A stretch of DNA of 52,753 nucleotides from contig CAKZVK010000063.1 in assembly GCA_937921825.1 (NCBI GenBank), forward strand, positions 1 to 52,753. Direction: 5' to 3'. Below are positions 45,108 through 52,753 of this stretch, piece after piece; position 1 is the first letter of the stretch, and every line of letters begins with the position of its first letter. The position numbers and the translations under genes are program-made. Source of the DNA: an uncultured Saprospiraceae bacterium. GTDB lineage: Bacteria > Bacteroidota > Bacteroidia > Chitinophagales > Saprospiraceae. Below the pieces are notes generated by a model, which did no database searches, had not been told where the DNA came from, and worked only from the letters and a program-made list of their open reading frames with translations.

Positions 45108-46016
45108 CTATTTTTTTTCTTTGTTTCTTCTTTTTTGCTGAGCTATGAGATCAGCTAAGTGCAGGTGTTCTCCACAGTATTTGCAATATTCTGAATCGTC
45201 GTCATGGCCATCTTTCAGACAGAAAGAACATACTTGAGTTGATATTTTCTTTGCTTGCTTACGCTTATGACCTTTTGAAAACTCAGCTGTAACTATACCA
45301 GTAGGTACAGCAATAACAGCATATGCAAGTATCATTAATATGGAAGACAAGAACTGACCAAGCGGTGAGGTTGGGTAGATGTCTCCATAGCCTACTGTAG
45401 ATAGAGTAACTATAGCCCAATAAACACTTTTCGGTACACTAGAAAAACTCTCCTTATTGCCCAGAGCACTTTGCGTCTCTACGAAAAAGATGACCGTACC
45501 GAAGATGGTAACCATCACTAGAATAAAGAACATAAAGACCAATATCTTATCTCTAGATTCTTTTAAGGCTTTAAGAATCACCTGTCCTTCAAATAAGAAG
45601 TTACCGAGTTTGAATATTCTGAAAACTCTGAGTAGTCTAAGAGCACGTACGACCATGAGCGAAGAAGTGCCTGCAAAGAATAAAGTAAGATAGGTAGGTA
45701 TAATAGATATCAAATCTATTACTCCAAAAAAGGAGGTTATATATTTTATAGGTCTATGGACAGTGTAGATACGAGTGAAATATTCTATCGTAAAGAAGAT
45801 AGTGAATATCCATTCTAAAGTGTAGAATAGACCATGGTACTGCTCCATGTTAGGAACTGTATCTAGCATTACGACTACTACAGAACCTAGTATGAACAAA
45901 AGCAATATGATATCAAATAATCTCCCAGTGGCAGTATCTGCCTCGAAAATTATCTCGTACAGCTTTTCTCTATAGTAGCTGAATTCTTCGTTGCTCTTAT
46001 TACTAGATTTCGACAT
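45108..46016 (-). CDS. Voltage-gated K+ channel with C-terminal zinc ribbon
   Basis: The protein has 302 residues with six membrane spans. S4 carries spaced basic residues (VVRALRLLRVFRIFKLG). The pore helix and filter are YWAIVTLSTVGYGDIYP (TVGYGD is the K+ selectivity filter), followed by S6 (FLSSILMILAYAVIAVPTGI). After the conserved TAEFSKGHKR, the cytoplasmic tail has a CxxC-x12-CxxC zinc ribbon (CSFC ... CKYC). Inner-membrane K+ conductance, voltage-gated by homology. Upstream lies a 339-base AT-rich gap with a TACATTTG far from the start. Confidence 0.9.
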   Translation of the reverse strand: MSKSSNKSNEEFSYYREKLYEIIFEADTATGRLFDIILLLFILGSVVVVMLDTVPNMEQYHGLFYTLEWIFTIFFTIEYFTRIYTVHRPIKYITSFFGVIDLISIIPTYLTLFFAGTSSLMVVRALRLLRVFRIFKLGNFLFEGQVILKALKESRDKILVFMFFILVMVTIFGTVIFFVETQSALGNKESFSSVPKSVYWAIVTLSTVGYGDIYPTSPLGQFLSSILMILAYAVIAVPTGIVTAEFSKGHKRKQAKKISTQVCSFCLKDGHDDDSEYCKYCGEHLHLADLIAQQKRRNKEKK

Positions 46017-46355
46017 TGTAAATCAAAAGTCGTAAAAAAAAGAAAAGAAAACCATACACCTTGGACTAGATCATGGGATAGTAGAGAAGTATTCTTCTCG
46101 GCTTTTGGAATGACCTGGGCCTAATTTTTCGATATACGGTTTTCTTGTTAAGAATGTGCCTTTTAAAACACAATATAGGGACTCTGGCTGTTCAAAATTT
46201 TTAGTTTCATAGCCAATTTGCAGATGATTTCATCGCAACCCAAATGTATAATGAATTCATATATTATGATATAGTGTAATAGGTATTTTTCATATTATTA
46301 TTACATAAATATATTATAATCAGATATATACGTATTGAATATATTTTTAATATGA
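46017..46355. other. 339-base AT-rich gap between two minus-strand genes
   Basis: It lies between the channel gene start and the DUF547-fusion stop. 46255-46350 is about 85-90 percent A+T. A minus-strand TACATTTG (46241-46248) lies 225 bases before the channel ATG, so if it is a promoter the leader is long or it makes a short RNA. A weak hairpin GAGAAG/CTTCTC occurs near 46083-46100. No convincing small ORF was seen; the longest, following TACATTTG on the minus strand, has 8 codons. Confidence 0.4.
46241..46248 (-). promoter_or_regulatory. Isolated TACATTTG element in the AT-rich gap
   Basis: Matches TAnnTTTG on the minus strand and sits just downstream (in that direction) of a strongly AT-rich block that could act as an UP element. 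Its target is either the channel gene or an unrecognised short RNA. Confidence 0.3.
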
Positions 46356-47864
46356 TTAAAATCTATAAAACCTCAAACCCAAATTAAAAGTATGTGCGGT
46401 TCTTCCTGGAGTAGTGTCTATGAAGTTAGTGTATAGTAATTCCGCCTCTAGGAAATCTGTCACAAAATACTTAGCTCCAGCGCCGATCTGCCCATAAACG
46501 GAATAGGTTCCGAAGGTGTCTGTATCTCTATTGAATTTGACATCTACTCGCTGACCAAAAGAGCCCAATCCGTAAAGGGTCGTCTTTGAGTTAGGGAAGT
46601 AGCTGTAGATTGCTGTAACGGGCAACTGGATGGGCATAAAGTGCTCCTCGTTTCTGTGTACACCTAATTTGATGTTTTCTATATGCAGACCAGCATCGAC
46701 AAAGAGTCTTCGCTTGACGCTGAGTTCCTTCTCGAAGAATACCTGATTGAAGAACTGGAGGTTGTTATAATCAGAATATCCATAGTCCTCATTTCCTTCA
46801 GCAGAGCCCATCGGAACGAAGTAAATGGTGTGCAGAAAATTGATGTTGTTTTTACTTTTGAACGGCTGGTATTTTATTCTAGGACCGATGCCTGATATTC
46901 CTGCTCTAGAAAAGACTTCTCCATTTGTGTTTTCTTGGAATGTTCTGTTCCTGAATCCCAAAGCTGAAAAGGTGCCTACCTGACCTTGATTGACGCTTCT
47001 TAGTTTTACGTCTAGACCGTAGTTGAAATTTTTATTGCTTCCTAGGAGTAACTGGAAGAATGAAGAGAAAAAATTAGAGGTAAAGCCATTGTCTTTCTGA
47101 GAATAATAGTTATTGAATATTTTAAGCTCGTAACCCCCCTTTGCATAGAGCTTGGTAGGATAGAAGCCTTCTCCATTACGGTCGTCTATATCATTGAGTA
47201 GCCAATCGTACTCTAGGTATTCTATGCTGCGACTATCCAATGCTTTGTTTCCAGTCAATCTACTAAGCTCCTTTAGTATGGTTTTATTAGATCCAAAGTC
47301 TTCTTGGTACCAAAAGAATATCTGAGATAATCCTAGTTTGCCATCAGTGACAGACAGAATATTTTCGTTATTTAATGCATGGGAAATATAGCTATCTAGC
47401 TTTTGCTCGTCAGAGATGTACTGTAGTTCAGGGCATGATCTGGCTCCGCAATTAAAGAGAAAATGTATATATGGATTATTTGATTTGGTGATGACTTCTC
47501 GTTCGAAGTTATCCAATCTAAGGACTTGGTCCCCCGCATTTATTTCGGTCTTGAAGAAATTGTTTATCGCAGCGACAGACTGAATCGGATATACATTGAG
47601 CACTTCCCTTATCACCAGGTAGTTATAGACATTGATCTGAGAAGGAATACTCATGGCCATAATGTCTTGGACGGCTTTCAAGCGAGCTTCTATACTCTCA
47701 AGACTATTGATATCTACCTCAGCATAGTTAAATCCTAGAGGACTATTGTAAGCCTCTAGTAGTTTTTTGAATTGTTCATTGAATGCTGATTCTTGTGCAG
47801 TTGCTGTATTGAGACTAGTAAGAAACAAGAAGGGAAGGAATAAATACTTTAGTAGATTGAACAT
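46356..47864 (-). CDS. DUF547 domain fused to a C-terminal outer-membrane beta-barrel
   Basis: The protein has 502 residues. The signal peptide is LKYLFLPFLFLTSLNTATAQ. Residues about 25-235 match DUF547: FKKLLEAYNSPLGFNYAEVD, INVYNYLVIREV, PYIHFLFNCGARSCPEL (with the conserved Cys pair) and the closing IEYLEYDWLLND. From about 240 the sequence switches to alternating strands with aromatic ends, finishing HTFNLGLRFYRF, a typical outer-membrane beta-barrel terminus. DUF547 proteins usually lack a barrel, so this is a fusion; both halves are in one uninterrupted frame. Function unknown. It lies 72 bases downstream of yaaA on the same strand. Confidence 0.82.
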   Translation of the reverse strand: MFNLLKYLFLPFLFLTSLNTATAQESAFNEQFKKLLEAYNSPLGFNYAEVDINSLESIEARLKAVQDIMAMSIPSQINVYNYLVIREVLNVYPIQSVAAINNFFKTEINAGDQVLRLDNFEREVITKSNNPYIHFLFNCGARSCPELQYISDEQKLDSYISHALNNENILSVTDGKLGLSQIFFWYQEDFGSNKTILKELSRLTGNKALDSRSIEYLEYDWLLNDIDDRNGEGFYPTKLYAKGGYELKIFNNYYSQKDNGFTSNFFSSFFQLLLGSNKNFNYGLDVKLRSVNQGQVGTFSALGFRNRTFQENTNGEVFSRAGISGIGPRIKYQPFKSKNNINFLHTIYFVPMGSAEGNEDYGYSDYNNLQFFNQVFFEKELSVKRRLFVDAGLHIENIKLGVHRNEEHFMPIQLPVTAIYSYFPNSKTTLYGLGSFGQRVDVKFNRDTDTFGTYSVYGQIGAGAKYFVTDFLEAELLYTNFIDTTPGRTAHTFNLGLRFYRF

Positions 47865-47936
47865 AGGCTACGAATGAGAATGTAAAAAAAAACCATCGGA
47901 GGAGGTATCAACAGTAATCTAAAGATCATGTCGAAG

Positions 47937-48698
47937 TCATCTGACGAACATGTAGTTCTGATCTGTAGAGTTTTCTTCAGAATAGGTATACCCCTCTAGG
48001 TTGAATCCTTTGAGATCGTCTCTATTAGTGATCCTATTTTGTATGATGTACCTAGTCATTAGCCCCCTTGCTTTTTTTGCATTGAATGAGATGAACTTCA
48101 GTGTATCACCCTTGTACTCTTTGAAGCTGATGTCTTGGATCTCGCCTTTTAGAGTGGACTTGTCTATGGCACTGAAGTATTCCTTAGAGGCGAGATTTAC
48201 AATCAGGTCGTTTTGGTTTTTCTTCAGGGACTTATTGATTTCTTTAGTCAAGGTATCTTTCCAAAATTCATAAAGATTCTTTCCTTTATTGTTTTTCAGT
48301 GCGGTGCCCATCTCTAATCTATAGGGTTGCATTTTATCGTAAGGTTTGAGTAGACCGTATAGTCCAGATAGAATACGAAGATGTTTCTCTGCAAAATCTA
48401 AATCTTTACTAGTCAGTGTATCTGCATCTAGACCAAGATAGACATCACCTCTGAAGGCGTAGATAGCGGCTTTAGAATTTTTATCTGTATACCGAGATGA
48501 GAAACTATGATACCTCTTGTGATTCAGCTCAGTCAGCTTGTCACTTATATGCATAAGGGACTTGATCTTGGCAGGAGGATATTCTTTTAAGATAGAGATC
48601 AACTCACTGCTCTGTTTTCTGAAAGTGGGTAGTTGTTTTCCGGAACCTGTTCCGTAGTTTTCGTCTAAGGTCTTGGCAGGGGATAGGAGAATGATCAT
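47937..48698 (-). CDS. yaaA: Peroxide stress protein YaaA (UPF0246)
   Basis: The protein has 253 residues, the usual length. YaaA limits free iron and binds DNA during peroxide stress in Escherichia coli. Recognised by MIILLSPAKTLD at the N-terminus, then IKSLMHISDKLTELNHKR, AIYAFRGDVYLGLDADTLTS, HLRILSGLYGLLKPYDKMQP, YRLEMGTALKN, LVNLASKEYFSAID, and the end motif FNAKKARGLMTRYII. A run of T follows its coding strand near 47890, but no clear stem was found. Confidence 0.92.
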   Translation of the reverse strand: MIILLSPAKTLDENYGTGSGKQLPTFRKQSSELISILKEYPPAKIKSLMHISDKLTELNHKRYHSFSSRYTDKNSKAAIYAFRGDVYLGLDADTLTSKDLDFAEKHLRILSGLYGLLKPYDKMQPYRLEMGTALKNNKGKNLYEFWKDTLTKEINKSLKKNQNDLIVNLASKEYFSAIDKSTLKGEIQDISFKEYKGDTLKFISFNAKKARGLMTRYIIQNRITNRDDLKGFNLEGYTYSEENSTDQNYMFVR

Positions 48699-48785
48699 AA
48701 CACTAATAATTGTTTGTGATAGTAGTCCAGTAACAAGACAGGCCTAAAAATGATTAACAAACTGTGAAATTAATAGGGTAAGTGT

Positions 48786-48819
48786 AAAAAAAAATACCCT
48801 CAAGAATATCTTGAAGGTA
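48786..48819 (-). terminator. Intrinsic terminator for the DUF1573 gene
   Basis: A 10-bp stem with one mismatch (48795-48804 with 48810-48819), 5-base loop and, read on the minus strand, nine T (complement of 48786-48794). It lies 25 bases after the DUF1573 stop and ahead of yaaA, so the two genes are separate units. Confidence 0.8.
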
Positions 48820-48843
48820 TTTTATATGTCTTTATAGAGCTTT

Positions 48844-49347
48844 CTAGTTCTTGCCACCTGGGCTTAACATGTTTGGCTCATTAACTGGCACAGTTTCTTC
48901 CTCTTCTACCTTCAGTACATTTCCTGTTACTTTGATAGTATGCTGAGGCGCCTTAGCAGTTTCGTTTGTCGTAAACTTAACTGTCTTAGTAAACTTTCCT
49001 AATCTGTTTGTTGCATATCTGATTTCTATTTCAGCACTTTCACCTGGCATAATTGGCTCTTTTGGCCATGTAGGTACAGTACATCCACAACTTCCTTTTG
49101 CATTAGTGATAACAAGAGGCTCATCACCTTTATTTGAGAACTTTAATAATCTAAGTGGCTCAGAATGTTGGTCTATAGTACCATAATCCACAGTAGTAGA
49201 TTCAAATTCCATGAAAGCACCTCCATCTTCAGCACTTCTTTCTGCTTGTGGGGCATCTGGGTGAGCAATTGGAGTAGGTGTTACTTGTCCGAAAGCCAAT
49301 CCAGCAGTCAATAAGCACACAACTATTAAAGATATTCTATTCAACAT
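48844..49347 (-). CDS. DUF1573 secreted protein
   Basis: The protein has 167 residues. The signal peptide is MLNRISLIVVCLLTAGLAFG. After a low-complexity linker, residues about 45-145 form an Ig-like (ASPM/MSP-like) DUF1573 domain: FESTTVDYGTIDQHSEPLR, FSNKGDEPLVITNAKGSCGC with its conserved CGC, PGESAEIEIRYATNRLGKFT and VTGNV. The tail is acidic. The family is widespread in Bacteroidota and has no assigned function; it is probably periplasmic or on the outer membrane. It is monocistronic, with a promoter-like element and a terminator. Confidence 0.88.
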   Translation of the reverse strand: MLNRISLIVVCLLTAGLAFGQVTPTPIAHPDAPQAERSAEDGGAFMEFESTTVDYGTIDQHSEPLRLLKFSNKGDEPLVITNAKGSCGCTVPTWPKEPIMPGESAEIEIRYATNRLGKFTKTVKFTTNETAKAPQHTIKVTGNVLKVEEEETVPVNEPNMLSPGGKN

Positions 49348-49372
49348 GATGTTTTATTTAAAATTTATAGAT

Positions 49373-49380
49373 CAAAAGTA
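49373..49380 (-). promoter_or_regulatory. Candidate -7 element TACTTTTG for the DUF1573 gene
   Basis: A minus-strand match 26 bases upstream of the ATG, giving a leader of about 20 bases. It lies in the 226-base divergent gap shared with the E1 dehydrogenase gene. Confidence 0.5.
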
Positions 49381-49533
49381 ATACTTATAAGACGAATAGT
49401 AAACTATTAATTGTTTAATGAGACGTTAATAAGGCATTAGCAATCCTTAAAATACAGTCAAAGTAATGCATAAAACCTGCCAAATAGTGGATAGCTCTGT
49501 ACAATATTATGCTTTCCAGCATCTAAATAATTC

Positions 49534-49541
49534 TATCTTTG
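49534..49541 (+). promoter_or_regulatory. Candidate -7 element TATCTTTG for the E1 dehydrogenase gene
   Basis: It ends 32 bases before the ATG at 49574, with a TTTC at 49513-49516 about 17 bases upstream as a weak -33. The spacing predicts a leader of about 25 bases. Confidence 0.5.
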
Positions 49542-49573
49542 CGCCTCCTGCCTTAACCTATAAATAAGAACCT

Positions 49574-51952
49574 ATGATAGCTCTTCCTGAGTTAAATATA
49601 TCTACAGTCAATAATGATCAAGATGATAAGCATATCAATAAGATTCTTAGTGACTATTGGATAGCATTACTCAGCAGAGAAGCTAGCTTGTTAGGAAGAA
49701 AAGAAGTGCTGACAGGAAAGGCCAAATTCGGCATACTCGGTGATGGTAAAGAAATCCCACAAGTAGCGCTTTCACATTTTTTCAATAAAGGAGACTTCAG
49801 ATCAGGATATTATAGAGACCAGACATGGATGATGGCTTTAGGCCTATGTAGTCTAGAAGACTTTTTTGCTCAGCTATATGCTGATCCAGAAAAGGATCCT
49901 TTCAGCGGAGGACGACAGATGAATAATCACTTCGCTACGCCAATGATAGATAATAACGACAATTGGCTCAATCATACAGAGAGTTATAATGTTAGCTCTG
50001 ATATCTCCTCCACTGGTGGACAGATGGCGAGAGCTTTGGGTTTAGCTATGGCTTCTCAGAAGTATAGAAACCTTTCTGAGCTAGATAAAAATAATCAATT
50101 CTCTAACTCTGGAAATGAAGTGGTCTTTTGCTCTATAGGTGATGCGAGTACCTCTGAAGGTATCTTCTGGGAGACTCTGAATGCGGCCTCTGTCGCGAGG
50201 GTACCCTTAGCCATACTAGTGTGGGATGATGGTTATGGTATTTCCGTACCTATCGAATTGCAAACGACTAAGGGAAGTATCTCTAAGGCTTGCGAGGGGT
50301 TCCTCCTTGATGAAAATGGAGATGGTATCCTAATGTATACCGCCAAAGCCTGGGACTATGCGGAACTAGTGGAAGTGTACGATAGAGCAATATCACAAAT
50401 ACGAAAGGAGCATAGACCTGTATTGATTCATGTGCAAGAATGCACACAGCCACAAGGGCACTCTACCTCAGGCTCTCACGAAAGATATAAGACTCAGAAG
50501 AGATTGGAATGGGAGCAGGAGTTTGATGGTCTTAAGAAAATGAGGGATTGGATTCTTTCTAATGGTTTTGCAGTGCTAGATATAATCGAAGAGCTAGAAG
50601 CTAAGGCCAAAAAAGAAGTCAGAGCAGCAAGTAAGAGGGCCTGGTCCTCGTATCAGGATAAGGTAAAAGTAAATAGTAAAGAACTCCTTTCTATAGTAGA
50701 ATCATTATCTCAATCTGAGTCTCAGCAAAAAGTGATTCAAGAATTAAAAAGTCCACTGCCTTTATCAAAGGGAGAAATTCTGGCGATGGCGAGGAAGTTA
50801 AGGTCTGAACAAGTCATCAATCAAATGGAGGTGTCTGCTGCATTGGATGAATTTGTGAGAACAAATCTAGCACATGGCATTAGTACTTATGATCAGCATC
50901 TATATAGTAATGCCGATAGTTCTGCCTTGAATGTTCCTGTCGTTCTTCCAGAGTTTTCGGATAGTCCTAATGTCAAGAATGGTTACGAGGTAATAAATAC
51001 ATTTTTTGATTACGTCTTTGAAAAATATCCTCATACTGTTGCCTTCGGTGAAGATGTAGGGAATATCGGAGATGTGAATCAGGGCTTTGCAGGCTTACAA
51101 GAGAAGTATGGTCACGAAAGGATATTCGATACCGGCATCCGGGAGTGGAGTATTATGGGTCAGGCGATAGGTCTGTCTATGAGAGGCTTCAGGCCAATAG
51201 CCGAAATACAATACCTAGATTACCTTATCTATGGCATGGCTCCACTAAGTGATGACTTGGCTACCCTGAGGTATCGAAGCAATAATCTTCAGATGGCCCC
51301 TGCTATTATCAGAACTAGAGGACATAGACTGGAAGGTATCTGGCATGCTGGATCACCGCTAGGAATGATGCTGAATAGTTTTAAAGGTATCTATCTCTGT
51401 GTTCCTAGGAACTTTGTGCAGGCGGCAGGAATGTACAGCACCTTGCTAAGGTCTACGGATCCTGCTATAGTCATAGAGGTGCTAAATGGTTATAGAATCA
51501 AGGAATCTATGCCTGATAATATTGGCGAGTACACAGTACCTCTCGGGGTGCCAGAAATCATCTCTGAAGGGAGTGACCTGACTATCGTCACTTATGGTGC
51601 CTGTGTAAGGTATGCCCAAGAGGCGATAGAGAGACTAGGAAATCTAAGTCAATCCGTAGAACTCATAGATGTGCAGACCTTGATGCCTTTTGATCTAGAG
51701 CATCAGATTAGCAAATCTCTGCAGAAGACCAATAAGGTCTTATTTCTAGATGAAGATGTACCAGGAGGAGGTACTGCCTATATGATGCAGAAGGTACTAG
51801 AGGAACAAGGGGGCTATTATCACCTAGACGGCAAACCAAGAACTCTTACAGCTAAGGAGCATAGATGTGCCTTCGGATCTGATGGAGATTACTTCTCCAA
51901 GCCGCAGGTCGAAGATATCGTGGAGCTGGTATTAGAAATGTTAGGGGAGTAG
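49574..51952 (+). CDS. Fused E1 alpha/beta subunit of a 2-oxoacid dehydrogenase complex
   Basis: The protein has 792 residues. A thiamine-diphosphate-dependent oxidative decarboxylase. The alpha half (about 40-330) contains YYRDQTWMMALG, FSGGRQMNNHFATP, and the ThDP/metal motif starting GDASTSEGIFWETLN (about 189) and ending DDGYGISVP, then GHSTSGSHERYK, the phosphorylation-loop-like segment. A helical linker spans about 335-455. The beta half (about 465-792) has VAFGEDVGNIGDVNQGFAGL, RIFDTGIREWSIMGQAIGLS, EIQYLDYLIYG and the transketolase C-terminal domain ending LDEDVPGGGTAYMMQKVLEE. Substrate could be pyruvate or branched-chain 2-oxoacids; the sequence alone does not decide. E2 and E3 are not in the window. 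Confidence 0.9.
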   Translation: MIALPELNISTVNNDQDDKHINKILSDYWIALLSREASLLGRKEVLTGKAKFGILGDGKEIPQVALSHFFNKGDFRSGYYRDQTWMMALGLCSLEDFFAQLYADPEKDPFSGGRQMNNHFATPMIDNNDNWLNHTESYNVSSDISSTGGQMARALGLAMASQKYRNLSELDKNNQFSNSGNEVVFCSIGDASTSEGIFWETLNAASVARVPLAILVWDDGYGISVPIELQTTKGSISKACEGFLLDENGDGILMYTAKAWDYAELVEVYDRAISQIRKEHRPVLIHVQECTQPQGHSTSGSHERYKTQKRLEWEQEFDGLKKMRDWILSNGFAVLDIIEELEAKAKKEVRAASKRAWSSYQDKVKVNSKELLSIVESLSQSESQQKVIQELKSPLPLSKGEILAMARKLRSEQVINQMEVSAALDEFVRTNLAHGISTYDQHLYSNADSSALNVPVVLPEFSDSPNVKNGYEVINTFFDYVFEKYPHTVAFGEDVGNIGDVNQGFAGLQEKYGHERIFDTGIREWSIMGQAIGLSMRGFRPIAEIQYLDYLIYGMAPLSDDLATLRYRSNNLQMAPAIIRTRGHRLEGIWHAGSPLGMMLNSFKGIYLCVPRNFVQAAGMYSTLLRSTDPAIVIEVLNGYRIKESMPDNIGEYTVPLGVPEIISEGSDLTIVTYGACVRYAQEAIERLGNLSQSVELIDVQTLMPFDLEHQISKSLQKTNKVLFLDEDVPGGGTAYMMQKVLEEQGGYYHLDGKPRTLTAKEHRCAFGSDGDYFSKPQVEDIVELVLEMLGE

Positions 51953-52002
51953 TCAAGATTATTGATATTCTACTTTTTACCTCATATGTATATTTATCTT
52001 AA

Positions 52003-52010
52003 TACATTTG
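52003..52010 (+). promoter_or_regulatory. Candidate -7 element TACATTTG for the polyprenol-phosphate glycosyltransferase
   Basis: It lies 23 bases before the TTG start at 52034, giving a leader of about 20 bases, and supports that start. Confidence 0.45.
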
Positions 52011-52033
52011 AGTCTTCATAATCAACAATAATT

Positions 52034-52753
52034 TTGGCTGAAGTCCTAATAATAATTCCCACTTATAACGAGATAGAGAATGTCGCTTCTATTATATCTG
52101 CGGTGCTCAGCTTGTCCGGTGACTATCATGTGCTTATAGTAGACGATGGTTCGCCAGATGGGACAGGTCAGAAAGTGAGGGAACTTCAGGAAGAATATAA
52201 AGGCAGATTACACTTATTAGAAAGAGAAGGGAAGTTGGGTCTGGGTACGGCTTATATAGCTGGCTTCAGATTTGGCTTGGACTTAGACTATAAGTATATC
52301 ATGGAGATGGATGCTGACTTCAGTCATAATCCCAAGGATGTCCCTAGATTGGTAGAAGCGGTAAAGCAAGAAGATGTAGGAATGGTCGTCGGTAGTCGCT
52401 ATGTAAAAGGTGGCGGTTTCAAGAACTGGAACAAGTACAGATTGATGTTATCCTACGGTGCTTCTTTGTATACGCGATTAATAACAGGTATGCCTGTTAA
52501 AGATCCTACAGCTGGTTTTGTGATCTATAATAGCATCGTCCTGAAAAAGATGAATCTCGATAAAATCACCTTTGTAGGTTATGCCTTTCAGATAGAAATG
52601 AAATACTACTGCCATTCTTTAGGCTTCGATATCAAAGAGATTCCTATTACGTTTATCGATAGAGAACTAGGAACCTCCAAGATGAATATGAGTATCGTAC
52701 AAGAGGGTATTCTGGGAGTTTTGCAGATGAAGATGAGGAATTATAAAGTGTAG
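52034..52753 (+). CDS. Polyprenol-phosphate mannosyltransferase-like GT2 (dolichol-phosphate mannose synthase family)
   Basis: The protein has 239 residues and is complete: its stop occupies the last three bases of the window. The start is TTG at 52034, since the frame is closed by TAA at 52019 and contains no ATG before the conserved LIIIPTYNEIENV. GT2/DPM1 signatures: VLIVDDGSPDGTG, YIMEMDADFSHNPKD with the metal-binding D-A-D, GSRYVKGGGFKNW, MPVKDPTAGFVIY and FQIEMKYYCHSLG. It lacks C-terminal membrane spans, like the soluble or peripheral class. It should load a sugar from a nucleotide donor onto a polyprenol phosphate at the inner membrane for later protein or glycan modification. Confidence 0.9.
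   Translation: MAEVLIIIPTYNEIENVASIISAVLSLSGDYHVLIVDDGSPDGTGQKVRELQEEYKGRLHLLEREGKLGLGTAYIAGFRFGLDLDYKYIMEMDADFSHNPKDVPRLVEAVKQEDVGMVVGSRYVKGGGFKNWNKYRLMLSYGASLYTRLITGMPVKDPTAGFVIYNSIVLKKMNLDKITFVGYAFQIEMKYYCHSLGFDIKEIPITFIDRELGTSKMNMSIVQEGILGVLQMKMRNYKV

Noticed and set aside
45104-45125. T-rich run between the convergent nucleotidase and channel genes as a terminator
   Set aside because: The run is the complement of lysine codons at the end of the channel gene and has no stable stem before it.
52029-52036. TAATTTTG as a promoter for the final gene
   Set aside because: It overlaps the only usable start codon (TTG 52034), so transcription from it would start inside the gene. TACATTTG at 52003 fits better.

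Overview
The window is AT-rich DNA from a marine-type member of the Bacteroidota, most likely the Saprospiria (Lewinella/Saprospira relatives). The evidence is: type IX secretion (T9SS) C-terminal sorting domains on several giant secreted proteins, SprB repeats, HYR-like Ig modules, DUF5686 and DUF547 proteins, YidC with a large periplasmic insert, a fused E1 alpha/beta 2-oxoacid dehydrogenase, an NhaB-type Na+/H+ antiporter, and repeated TAnnTTTG motifs (the Bacteroidota sigma-A -7 element) ahead of genes. The class-level placement is inference. No rRNA, tRNA, CRISPR array, insertion sequence or prophage was seen.

Layout. 1-11 kb: two large related surface proteins (the first cut by the window edge) flank a DUF4403-like lipoprotein. 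Both end in the same series: carboxypeptidase-regulatory-like domain, dockerin-like pair, cohesin-like beta domain, T9SS sorting domain. 11-15 kb: nhaB, then the tRNA-modifying pair dusB-cca. 15-21 kb (minus strand): a DUF5686 outer-membrane protein, apbE, and a two-gene coiled-coil unit. 21-26 kb: a 1785-residue SprB-repeat/SdrD-B-like T9SS protein. 26-31 kb (minus): DUF2130, gpsA, yidC. 31-32.6 kb: an FAD-dependent oxidoreductase.

32.6-40.5 kb is the most interesting region. It is one likely transcription unit: an ECF-like sigma factor; a single-pass membrane protein resembling an anti-sigma factor with a periplasmic TPR-like domain (4-bp overlap); a TPR-CHAT protein with signal peptide, His/Cys dyad and C-terminal membrane anchor; a small T9SS-sorted protein; and three tandem collagen-like proteins. 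It ends at a bidirectional terminator. The three collagen chains keep their one-residue Gly-X-Y interruptions in the same register. Two of them also replace the same glycine (triplet 12) with cysteine. I read this as a candidate heterotrimeric bacterial collagen, encoded behind its own sigma/CHAT signalling module.

40.6-52.7 kb is mostly housekeeping: a UvrD/PcrA helicase, a CPBP membrane protease, a DoxX-like protein with a YjjG-type nucleotidase, a voltage-gated K+ channel with a C-terminal zinc ribbon, a DUF547/beta-barrel fusion, yaaA, a DUF1573 protein, the fused E1 dehydrogenase and a polyprenol-phosphate mannosyltransferase that ends exactly at the window edge. Several genes (dusB, the DoxX-like gene, possibly the FAD oxidoreductase) have TAnnTTTG so close to the ATG that they may be transcribed without a leader.
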